This document shows positions 24,101 through 35,323 of a stretch of DNA of 64,000 nucleotides, piece after piece. The translations under genes and the position numbers were made by a program. How positions within the stretch are numbered: the first letter of the stretch is position 1; every line of letters begins with the position of its first letter. The DNA is from Lycocorax pyrrhopterus obiensis. Its lineage: Eukaryota > Chordata > Aves > Passeriformes > Paradisaeidae. The notes beneath the pieces are model-generated. The model had not been told where the DNA came from and did not search any database. It saw only the letters and a list, made by a program, of their open reading frames with translations. The DNA lies in NCBI GenBank assembly GCA_014706295.1, contig JACSVZ010000001.1, positions 43,862,383-43,926,382 on the forward strand, in the 5' to 3' direction.

Positions 24101-26477
24101 GATTTGTGCATAGGTAGGTGATGGAAGTTGGATTGGAGGAAATGTTAAGAGAAGAGAAAAGAAACCAACCGGAGAAAAACCTTGGAGTGCTCTAGACAAA
24201 GAGTATTTGGTTAAAACTTGCAGAACTGTTGCACTGAAAAAGAAGAATAATGATTTTGTCAGAAAGTGTTTTGAAATAGAATAATGTGTCAGCTTGTCAC
24301 TGAATTTTGTCCATTGCAACCACATACACCCAAGTACTCAAAATTTTATCTGACATGTGTGTAAAGTACCCACTGTAAAAACTACCACAGCTCACAAAGC
24401 ACTTTGCAGTTTCTGAAACTGAGGAAATCTATATATAAGCTTGCAGAAAGACTAACAGTCACAGCTGTGAAATTCTAGGAAAAGGGAGCAAGAAACACCA
24501 AGAGTGCTGCAAGTATTCTACTTTCAGACATATGAAATTTGATGATCTCCATGCCAAAGGGGAAAGAAGAATAATCCCTAGCAATTTCTCAAAAAATAAA
24601 TGTGTTGAGAATTTCTTCCTGTGCCAAAATCTGATGATCACATAAACACTGAGTACTTGAGCAAGACATCAATAAGGAAAATTCAAGATTTTAACAGCAG
24701 TGAAAAAACTTATACATTCTGCTATGCAGGCTATCTTTTTCTGTGAACAGTACCTAATGTTTGATAGAAAAGTGAAAAAACCTTGAATACTGTATATGAA
24801 GGCCAGAGAAAAAATCTTTCCCATCTGCTGTAAGTGATAAGCAGAGCCATGAAATACGCATTTAGTATAATAAAATATTTGAAAAATAGATGTACAGCTG
24901 AATCTAGTGCTAGAGCTATTTTAAATGGGAGTGAAAATGGGACTACAACTTTAAAAAAAGCTCTTACAGATAGATGCTAGATTTTTGGATGTAAATCCCT
25001 GCAAAAGCAGGATGCTTGACAACATTTTTTTTCTTTTGTTATTTAAAGTGTGCAAGGCACTGAAATTTTCTCTAGTTCCCTTACAAAGCCACTTTATATC
25101 TCACTATGAAAAATCTTTCATATAACAACTTCTTTTAAAATTTATCTATTTATTTATTTTTAATTTCTTTTCGTGTGGTTTTGATATTTTCTCTGTCTTC
25201 AGTACCAGTACTGTAAATTTTTTTTTTTCTTACCTGCAAGACAAGCATTATATACTTAATTTATTTAAGACTTATGCCCCTGTGTCAATTTTTCAGATGC
25301 CTTCTGAAGTCTTTCCAAGTATTGATTATCTTTCTGGTAAAGAGGTACAAATAGAAAGAAACATGCCAGGTACAAGGGGCTGGTCTCCAGGCAGATGTAT
25401 ATAATGTAATCATCTGTCCCTGGTCTATGGCACTGGTTTCTGTTCAGATTATGAGAGGATTTTTATTTCCTAGGCAGTAAGATATTCTGCTTAATATCGC
25501 CTTTAGCTGTGTTTTATTGTCACAGCTTAGTGGTTCCCCAGAGTCATTGCATTTTGCTGAGATGAGAGATAACATGAGGGTTTCTGCAGAAAGTGTGACT
25601 GAGGAGAAAGTGTTACCTCTTGTTCTTATCAGAGGTGAGATGATGGCATCTAAACATTTCAGATATACTGAGGCTGCTAAGTATGAAGAATAGAAGCAAA
25701 CACTGCAAAATTGTTCTTTAATGAGCTACTAAGCAGATTATTACAGAAGAAACATATCCCTTAACAAAAAGCAAGAACAGTGGCTGAATTTCTTTATTCA
25801 TCTTTTAAAAATTATTTTTTTTATTGTCCTTGTTCTACTGGCTTCTCCTAAGTGCAATTCTGGGTCATGTAGCACTCGTCTTTCCTCCAAAACAAAGGCT
25901 TGATCATGTAGGTTTGACATTTTACTTTCTGCTGCTTTTAGCAAAGGTAGACCAATTTGATGGATGGTAGTATTGAAATACACAACCTGCTGAGAATATC
26001 TTACACAGTTTAGAAATGTAATATAGTTGTGTAAGGGTTTATCAGCACGTCTACAACACATTAGCAAGATGTTCCACATACTTCTAACTATTACTTTGAG
26101 GTCTTAAAAAATTATTGCAGTTTTTCTCTCTGGGATGCTGAGAAGAGTAAATCTATGTTGTCTGTTCTGTAAAGGATGCATGCATTCACCTTAAGCAGAA
26201 AGCACAATGTTATGAGAAGACATTACGTTATCACCCAAAGCATAATTATTATCTGGAATTATAGATTGGCAAATTACAATTTGCCCACACATAGCCTCCC
26301 AATCTCAAAATTTTGTATTGAAACCTCAACACCAGAAAACACTAAGTTTCTTCCTCCCTTTTTAAAGCTTGTTTTGTTTTGTTTACACTACAGAATGGTT
26401 TATGTTTCCTGGAAGCCATTTATCCTGTCTACTCTCTGTGTGTGAATGTCTTGAATAACACGGAAGTTCTCATTTTA
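24101..26477. other. Unique AT-rich sequence, no gene seen
   Basis: Simple stretches are a TTTA/TCTA-type run at about 25139-25163 and poly-T at 25220-25230. The largest frame (25798-26079, minus, 93 codons) shows no motif. No repeat was recognised. Confidence 0.55.
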
Positions 26478-26535
26478 AGGTTAAACTTGTTGATTTTGGA
26501 GGTCTTTTCCAACCTTAATAATTCTATATCATACT
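26478..26535 (+). mobile_element. CR1 3'-terminal fragment
   Basis: Only the last 58 bp or so remain: 'ttttggaggtcttttccaac' followed by 'taataattctatatcat', the decayed CR1 tail. It is severely 5'-truncated. Confidence 0.7.
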
Positions 26536-26572
26536 AGAAACCTAGGCTTACCATAAAATCTTTTTTTTTCAA

Positions 26573-26725
26573 GAGACCTCAGGAGATCTAGATGATCAGT
26601 TAGTCCAACTTCCCACTCAGAGCAGGTCTAGTTACAGAAGGATGCTTAGGGCCTTGTCCAGTTGTGTTCATAAGGATTTCTAAGGATCAAGAAATCTCAA
26701 CCTCAACCAACTGTTTCCTCTTTCA
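26573..26725 (-). mobile_element. CR1 3' UTR fragment, inverted
   Basis: On the plus strand 'gttagtccaacttcccactc', 'agagcaggtctagttacaga' and 'gccttgtccagttgtgtt' match the inverted CR1 3' region in order. The element lies tail-to-tail with the 26.48 kb fragment, 37 bp away, so two independent CR1 insertions abut. Confidence 0.75.
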
Positions 26726-29700
26726 GGACAAACGAATTTGTGATACGGCTGAACTTCCATGTACAGACTAGCTATGCTTATAAAAGACCATTATTTGTTT
26801 ATTTATGTTGTTTTGTTGGGTTTTGTTTGTTGTTTTAGTTTTTTTTAATACAAAGCATGGGGAATTTTCAGAAAGCATTAGACAATGAATTTTAAATGAG
26901 TCATCCAAGTAACACATCATCAAAGAATTGTTTGCACTGTGCATTTATACACTGTAGTGACACAGCTATTGAAAATATTTGTTAAAGCAGATACCCAGAC
27001 AATAAAACCTCTTGCAAATGCAATTGCATACATTGTGATAACAGCTTTGTACTGTGCAAAAGTAAAGCTATCTCCACCAGAGTTAAGAAAAACACTTCCT
27101 CTTGATAACCTGAAATGTTATGGAATTTTCTGAATTATTCAAAGTCACATTAAGTTCTGAGCCTCTGACAAATAAAACCTTGGCTTTAATTCTTATCATC
27201 ACTCTGTCTCTCCTTCCCCAACCCAGCTATTTCAATACAATTTTATTGAGAGCTTTCACTAAATGGAACAGGGCAAATCATTGCAGCATTGCCTGGGATA
27301 ACCCATGAATTTTCTGTAGTAGTTATATTTGAACTGCTATGTCTCCATTTGCTGGAATTTTTTTCATTTTCTGTAAGGATTTTACAAAAGAAAATTGTGA
27401 AATAAATGCAATTCTGTCATTTCAATAATTTTCTCTTCATTAACTAAAAGTACAATTTCTAAGAGGACCCTTCCCGAGAAAAAAGTTGTAATCTTTAAAT
27501 GCAAAAGTGTCACCAGTGTAGACCATAATACTGCAGACCTATAATTACAGTACTTCCATTCCCAGTAACAGACCCCACGCTTTTCATTAACTCTGCATGG
27601 ACTTGGGACTAGGATTTGTGAGGCTTGCTTTGTACAGACATGTCTTGATCAGCCAGGAGCATTTTTTTAGGTTAGTTAACAACAGTACCATAGACAGATG
27701 ACTGTCAAATTATTAGTTTTAGCTGTTGTTTAGCTTTGTTTAATTTTGTTGTTAAACCATTATCACCATAACTTTCACAAACAGTACTAACCAGTAGCCA
27801 TTCAGTGCAGAATGATCTACGACCGTGGAATATAATACGTGAGAGCAGTCTTTAAAATGCAGGCACAGGATGAAGCCAGAAAGCCCAGTGCTTCATGCAG
27901 GTCATGGATCAGTTAATGCAGTTATTGACCATCAAAGGAAAGCAACTTAAAGTGACAGGTGAAGAGGTTATGGGGATGAAAAAGAGAAGAAAAAGACCAT
28001 GCATGAAGAAAGAGCAAGGCATACTGTGTATTGGAAAATGTCTTAGAGTAGTCCTCAGCGAATTCTAGGGGAAGGAGGTAGAAATCCTGACCATCAATAC
28101 TGTACTTCTCTTGGTAAAGGATTTTCATACTGAAAATTTTCTGCAACCCTTCCAACACCCAGCTTTTTAAGGACCCAGAGCAGCACAACAAGGCTAAAAT
28201 AGCAAAAATAGGGATAGAAACTCGAAAGCTTGAGCATATAAATTTAAATTATTAGTATTGGGAAGTAGCACTGATAGAATACTCCAGAGGGTATGTGTTA
28301 GTATTGTGACAACTGGATTCATAATGACATTGTTAGATTCCTAATGTTGTATTCACACTATCAACAGATTACTGTGTGTACAAATTAACTTTGTTAATTT
28401 GTTTCCTTATTATTACTCCTATGTTGTTAATAATGTTTCTTTATCCCAGGTAAGCTGCTTGGGGTCTTTGGTTTGATATATGGCCTTTGGGACTTAGTTG
28501 TGAATTGAATTCAGTCAGGGAAGATAGAAGTGGCTTTGTCATAATGCACAAATTCATCCCATATATTTTAGTACACTTATTCAGATTCTCTGAGAGTGGT
28601 AAATTGTTTAATATGTGCAAATAGGAAATACTAGCATCAAGGTCAGATGAAATGTTAATTCGGGGTCCTTAATTATATGATCACATTCTCTATTTCAGGA
28701 TTGCCATAAAAAAGAGAGAAGGAAAGAAAAAAGTCACATGTCATTCACCTTGTCTATGTAAGTTGCTGCTTAGGTCCATTAGTCAGAATTTTCACTCAGC
28801 CTTCTAAATATCCATTAAGTAACAGAGTGGTGATGGTGTGACATTTTATGGATGGAATCTAGATTCAAAGAGCAGATTAAAATTTTATGCATAAATAGCT
28901 GCATATGAATTAGGGAAGGGGATCCAATTGCTTAAACACTGGCCATCAATGCATCTAAAATTAGGTACCAACAAGCCTTATCTTTGCATATGTTTTATAC
29001 CAGCATTCCAGCTCACTTAAATAGATACTTGTTTGAAGGATGTCCATGCAAATCCTACTTTTTTGAGAGAACATATAGAAAATAATTTTAAGTGTATGCA
29101 TTGTTTCTTCCATGTACATAAAGAATGCTGGAGACATCATCCTATGCTGATATTGTGGTTTTCTTTTCATGTATTTTCTTTTAATGCAAATTCTTTTTTA
29201 TTAATCTCTGTGAGAAACAAATCTATAAATACATCTATGCTTTTTTCAGAGGATTGTCTTTTTGTGCATTTGGTTTTTTTTATGGTTTGGTTGAGGTTTA
29301 TGGTGGTTGTAGTTTTTGGGGTTTTAGGAGCTTTGAGAGAGGGAAAAAGAGCAAAACAATTAATTGACATGGCAAGTGTATTAAAAAATCAACAGAGAAA
29401 ACTGTAAATAGTAGAAATAGTTACAAATATTTCAGGTTTCAAATAGAAGACCTAATTCTGTATGTCCCAGATGAAATGAGTATGTATATTCAGAGCAAAA
29501 GAAGCAATACATTCTGAATTGTAGGAAAGTGAGATATTTTGAACACCATATTATGGCGGACTTCACACTGAGTGGTTACACCAAACTGGAGTGGAGTATA
29601 TGACAGAAATTCTGAACACTTCAATTAGACACCCAGTTATCTTGCATGAATAACTCCCAGCATCTTTATTGACTGCCATTTAAAAAAGTAAGAGAAATAT

Positions 29701-30399
29701 GTGCTTCCATGTCTCATATGTGCTGAAGCTTGTCACTGGTGTCCCTTGGAACAGAGAAATATCTCATAGACTCTCAGTTTAGACACATTCACATTGTTAG
29801 AGAAATTAGGACAGTATTTTCTGTCCTGGAGTCCTGCCTGGCTTAGGTTTTCATGGCTGAGCCAAGGGTACAGCATCACAAAGCATCTAGGGAAAGTAGA
29901 ATAAGGCAACCCTTAAGTTATTAGAACAGTGGGCTATGTTAAAAACCTGTGAGACAGGAAAAAAAGAATTTTTTTTTGTCATGGAAATTAGGGACATGTA
30001 GTCCCAGCTGTTTATTCTCAATCTTTATGTGAATTTCCAACAGGTATCAGCTGGCATTCCATTCAGTGTCTAAAAGAAAAATCCTGTCCTATCTTTTGTT
30101 AGAGCCTTCTGTCTAAATTTTCTGCTTTCATGTGAACAGAACAGATTCACAGGACTATTCTGATCTTCCTGCATGTGTAGGAACACCAATGCCAGCAATA
30201 AGAGTTCTCTGCAAGGAAGAAGAGCAGAATAGATAATAAGTGCTCTATTGTGCAGACTGGAGAGGAGAATTTGGTTTTAATGATCCCATTACCTTCTGCT
30301 AGACTGCTAAAAATTGCTGCACTGAGTAAACCAATAGATGCTGCTTTTTGTCAAATAACTGAAATGTCTTTCATGAAATTTAATTTTTTTACAGAGACT
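26726..30399. other. Unique AT-rich sequence, no gene seen
   Basis: Contains TTTG-rich low-complexity DNA at about 26800-26845 and poly-T near 29965-29975. Frames reach 124 codons (29033-29407, plus), but the C-terminal part is a Val/Trp/Phe run from T/G-rich DNA and no domain was recognised. No transposon was identified. Confidence 0.55.
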
Positions 30400-30665
30400 T
30401 TGTAGGGCAATTAGGGCAGCTTAGCAAATTCTTTATTTACCATTGGACATTGTAATTCACAACAAACTAATTAATATTTTATCTGAAAATGCTACATACT
30501 TTCATTGTTGTTTATTTTTAATTAAAACTAAGGTCCTGAAACAGTCAATGACAATTACAAATACATGCAAGTCATTAAATATGACAATTTGAATTTTTAA
30601 TTATTAATTATCACATTGACATACTAATTATTTCTGGCAAAAACATAGGATACTTTAGTTAAATA
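30400..30665. promoter_or_regulatory. Candidate conserved non-coding element
   Basis: A dense cluster of homeodomain-type cores: 'aactaattaatatt' near 30465, 'tttttaattaaaac' near 30515, and 'tttttaattattaattatca' at about 30593-30612, interleaved with TGACA/TGTCA words. There is no repeat match and no open frame. This is inference only; AT-rich DNA produces TAAT cores freely, so alignment is required. Confidence 0.2.
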
Positions 30666-32392
30666 ATAATATAACTGCACTGCCCATTTTAACTACTGAG
30701 AAAAATTACGTAGTGCCTGTACAGAATTTTAAACCTTAGCGAGAACAACAGTACAGGGGATTTGTCTTTTGAAAGATCAAAATGTTCATCATGGGTAAAT
30801 CTTATATTTGAGTAGTGGAAGGCAGTAATGCACTTACACTGTAACAGTGAAAATAACAGAAGACAAATTTTAAAAGCTTTTCAGGAACCAATCCAACTAT
30901 GTGTTTAAATATTACAAAATGCACCATCGCGTAAAATAGAACAAACAAGATGGGCATCTAAATGTATCCCTGGTGGAAACTAATCTTTACAAGATGTGTG
31001 CTAGAACTCTCTTAACATCAGTTGCAACATGTAGCTGTCTCAAAGCTATCAGAAATTTGCTGGAAAGCTCAAGGGGTTTTTTATTAAGACACCAAATTGA
31101 ACATCACTGCTTTTTCCCCCATTGCTTCATCAGAGCAACAGAAGATAAAGTCTAGTTAACATTTTGGGCTTCAGCATTATGAAAGAAGCAAATTAAAATG
31201 TGAAACATTCTATAATCTGACAGTTCCTGAGTTTAGCTTCTTTCCTCATAGAATGTAAAGGAATAGCTGCTTGGGAAAAATAAATCAGAAACCTTGTTCT
31301 GGCACAAATAGAAAGAATGCAAGAAAATACAATTCTTTTCTGTTCCTCATGAGCATGAGAGTAATTGCATCCTATGAGAGAGATATCCTACATCACAAAG
31401 ACAACAGAAAAGTACTGCAGTTGCTCAGTTGTGATTTCACAATTCTGCATGTGTAGTTTAATACATGTTGCTGTCTGGGACATAGGTTTGGCTGTTTTTA
31501 TGGATGCCAACATATGGTCAATCTAATTTGTAACCATTTATCAGGACCCTTTATACCTTTTCAAGCAGAACTGTTCATGGTACCATTACTTGGGACTGCT
31601 AATAACAGTGTTTTAAAACATACTTTTCACAAAAACAAATTATGATCAGTTCTATCAGAGTATATTAGATTTTTTTGTAAATGCTCTCTTGGATTCGGCT
31701 TTATGTCCTGACAAAGATGCCAAAGACTCTTCAAAGTTGTACCGGTTTTGTTTTATATGTTAGTGATTATTTGTTATTTTCCCCCATGTTGCTGAAAACA
31801 GAGAGAGAAATTCTGTTCACATGTACATGAATACACCCTCAGATTTCATAATGGTGGCTTATTAACAATGAAATTAATAAAATAATTATTCTGGTGATTA
31901 AAATTAGTACATTGGCAGTTCCTGTATTCTTTACAGGAAACTTTTTCTCTGTGAACTCCATTGTTTCATCAGGTTGCAAAACCTTGGACATATAGTCTTC
32001 TGGAGAATGTCAATAATGTAAAATTTATGCTTTGTGCTTTGTGCAAATTCTGCTGTTGGAGCAGTCAATGGGGAGAAAATTTTATGGTGTATAAGCTTGC
32101 TGATAGTGGATTAAATACAGAAATACACTGCAAAAGAGTCGAACTTGATTTACTGGGCTTTACTATTTTCTGAGCAAATCCTATTCCTTGGCAGAGCTCA
32201 AGCAGAAAAGGATATAAAAATGCATCAACTGCAGATTATCTTGATAAACGTCCTTAGCACTTGTAACATTCTGCTTTGGCTGAACTGAAAAAGGAGAGGG
32301 AGCATGAAGTTAAGAATTTCTATAAACTATGTTTTTTACACAGACTTATGGTTATTCCTATGAATGTCGGCTGCTTGGATCTCTAGAAAAGA
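30666..32392. other. Unique sequence, no gene seen
   Basis: Nothing recognised. Frames are 70 codons or shorter without motifs. Confidence 0.5.
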
Positions 32393-32493
32393 AGTAAGGA
32401 TGGGATGGAAGGATGTATACAGCCAAAGGGAGGGAAGTTTGGAGGGAGAAAGGCAGGGAGGGAAGTAGGTACAGAAGGAGGGATGGAGAAAAT
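32393..32493. repeat. Purine-rich GGGA/GGAA imperfect microsatellite
   Basis: About 100 bp strongly biased to purines on the plus strand, with repeated GGGAGGGAAG, GGAGGGAG and GGATGGA units. It is an irregular simple repeat of the same strand-asymmetric kind as the 22.2 kb tract, but with purines on the plus strand instead of pyrimidines. Confidence 0.7.
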
Positions 32494-33354
32494 TAAATTC
32501 AGACTGCCTGCTAGATAAAATTTTAGTATTTACTCAAATGACAGATATAAAATAAGAACCAGTTCAAATATCATTTGGATTGCAGGGAAGTCTTTATATC
32601 TGTTGAACTGTATTTTGCAGAAAACAAATAATTTCTTTCATTCTTTGAGCATTGAAACTTTTGTCAGGAACTTCAGAAAGGAAAACCATTTCCCGTAGGT
32701 TTTGTGTAAGACATAGAATCAAACCCAATGTTCCCAGTATAGAAAGAGAAATGGAAAAATAATGCAGAAGAACAAGAAGAATTTTCAAACCTTGAAGATG
32801 GGTAATTAATTCCCATCTTAACAGCATTTTTGCATGTAAGAGGCATTCTCCAGGAATTAAAAATTCACTTTTGATTACGAGTTTTCAGAAAATGCTGAAT
32901 CAATCTTTGTAGATTTAAAAAACATACTGAAACTCTAGAAGATACAAGTATGAAAAGTAGAATTAGGTTTAGGCAACATGGTGCTTTTTTCTGAAGTACA
33001 TGCAAAAGATTAATTTTGATAGTATATATGTCAATGGTTTTTCTAGACAACTTTCATTCAGTGTGCTAATCTTCAGCCAGAAATAAGACATTTTCAAATA
33101 AAATCTTGAGTATAACAATACTTCATCTATTTTTGCCCTATATGAAGGAAGTAAATTCTAAACCATTACTGTTTAGAGAAATCTCCTGAAACTCTTTTGG
33201 TGTAAAACCTAAAATTTCATAGCTCTTGCTTTCATTAACACAGTCAGACTCCTAGCCTGTTCAGCAAGTATTCCCCTCTAACACTCTGCAGAGGTCTTCA
33301 GATCATAATAATGCCTGGGATATTTCCAGTTCTTGACCTGTACATTTCTTCTTG
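32494..33354. other. Unique sequence, no gene seen
   Basis: AT-rich DNA. Two minus-strand frames (77 and 61 codons) show no domain. Nothing else recognised. Confidence 0.5.
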
Positions 33355-33480
33355 AACATAAAAACATAAGGTCAAAAGTACTGGGTTAGATCAACATCTT
33401 ACCTCTGACAGCAGCCAAATGTCAATCTATCATAAAGGGCCTAAGGAAAGGGAAAGCACATATTTCCCTCTAATAATCTC
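33355..33480 (+). repeat. Ancient amniote interspersed repeat remnant
   Basis: The series 'aaaacataag', 'gtactgggttagatcaac', 'cttacctctgacagcagcca' matches, with mutations, a repeat that I recognise from turtle and crocodilian genomes (an ATACTGGGTCAGACC ... CCTGTCTCTGACAGTGGCCA pattern). If right, it predates birds. The family name is not certain and the ends are approximate. Confidence 0.45.
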
Positions 33481-34649
33481 CGTCTTTCAAAAAACTGTAA
33501 TTTGTCTAATTAAGTGCCTATGTAACTCAAAACTGTTTTCTTTTTCACAAGTTAACACACCATTCCTTTGAATTATGTTAACTTTTGTGAAAAAGTTCCC
33601 CAGTCTAACTACACATTGTGTGTGTGTGCAGGAAAAAAACAGCATTCTTTTTCCCATCTTATGCCTCCTTCTGATGTTCCCTGACTATTGTGTTTAAACA
33701 CAGAGAACAATTCCTGTGAACAATTCTTGTCCACCTTGTTCATTCTACTGATATGGCCATGAATCATTTTCTGTGGAAAGTCATCTCCAAGAGAGCAAGA
33801 GCTTTCATCTCTTGTGGTCTGGTAGTATTCAGAATATGTTATGGTTACGATCTCAAAAATATGTTCAGTGTTGAAGTCCTGTTTGAACTGATAAGCCTTA
33901 CGTATGCAAACACAGTTTAGAGCACTGAATGTTGTCTGCAGATTCATCGCAGGATGGATTATTGGGGGTAAAAAATCTTTATGGCTCACAGACCCTCTGG
34001 CAGACAGGTCTGAGGAAATCCCTGAAACAACAGGAATAGAATTCTGTACCTCTTTACATGATACCGTTTTTAAAGTTGCACAGGTTATTTTATGTTTTAC
34101 AGATTCTATACCCATATTGTATTCTATACTCATACTGTATAATGTGCATTTTCAACGGAGAAAGAGAAAGGAAAGACATTCATTAATTCAAGTGCAATTT
34201 TTGTTGGGACATGTCTTTAAGAACAGATTTTATCTAATGACAATGATTAAGAACTGATTTAATCTAGTGGCAGTGAAATGTCAATGATATCAACTTAGGG
34301 GAAAAATAACACATTTTATTTTTATTGTAATTAGTTTTGGTTTGTGCTAAGCTATTAAATGGTATATAACTGTCTGGAATAGAGGTAATATTGTAAAATC
34401 TAGTATTTTAGAAAACAAGTCATCAAATAACTATTTCAAATATAGTTATTTTTAAATTTATAGTGTTGTAAAAGAATGGGATTCAAACATTTTTTTAGAA
34501 ATTTAGTCTTTTTTTAAACAAGAATTTTCTAAGAAGACATACTAACTGCCTTTAATTCTGTGGTATTTTTGTTACCACTATTTTGCTAAAGGCAAGTACT
34601 TTTGGAATGTCAAATAACAGTAGAATGATTCAAAAATGTTATGCCACAT
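33481..34649. other. Unique sequence, no gene seen
   Basis: A 174-codon minus frame (33609-34133) is the longest outside simple repeats. It is Ser/Thr/His-rich with no recognisable domain, and an overlapping plus frame (33904-34257) also exists. I judge both to be chance, but this is the frame most worth a homology search. Confidence 0.5.
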
Positions 34650-35323
34650 GTAGGGGGCAGACCCTGCCTGGATGCTTGGCACCCACCAAAGCCACTCACT
34701 CACTCCTCTCCACAAGTGTACAGGGAAGAGAAAATATAACAAAGGGTTCATGGGTTGAGATAAGGACAGGAAGAGATCACTCATCAAATACCATCACGAG
34801 CAAAGCAGACTTAAATTGGGGATATTAATTGAATTAATCACTAACGAAATTAGAGCAGGCTAATGAGAAGCAAAATAAGTCTTAAAAGCACCTTCCCTTC
34901 ATCCCTTCCTCCTTCCCAAGCTCTACCTCCTCCCTCCCAGCAGCCCAGGGAGACAAGGAAGGGGGTTATGGTCAGTTCATCACAAGTTGTCCCTGCTGCT
35001 CAGGGAGAGGGATCATACCCCTGCTCTAGCTTGGGGTCCCTCCCATCAGAGGCAGTCCTCCACAAACCTGCTCAACAAGTCCCATAGCCAACAGTTCTCC
35101 ATGAGCTACTCCAATGTGCATCACTCTTTCATGGGGTGCTGTCCTTCAAGCACAGCCTGCTCCAGTGTGGGTCCCTACAGGGTCACAAGTCCTGCCAGGA
35201 AACCTGCTCCAGCATGGGCTCCTCTCTCTTACAGATCTGCAGGTCCCTGACAGGAACCTGCTCCAGCACAGGGTTTCCATGGGTTCACTGCCTCATTTCA
35301 GAAATCCAGCTGCTCCAGTGTGG
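34650..35323 (-). mobile_element. Avian endogenous retroviral LTR, second family, copy 2
   Basis: The order matches the 17.4 kb LTR: 'cctggatgcttggcacccac', 'gaagagaaaatataac', 'gggttgagataaggacagg', 'agatcactcatcaaatacc', 'gaagggggttatggtcagtt', 'catcacaagttgtccctgc'. Here the U3 repeat zone is kept: CTGCTCCAG-type units recur at 35157, 35204, 35258 and 35310, with degenerate ones at about 35064 and 35104. The match stops abruptly at 35323, so the minus-strand 5' part of the LTR is missing. No internal retroviral sequence adjoins. Five overlapping plus-strand frames here are repeat artefacts. Confidence 0.78.
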
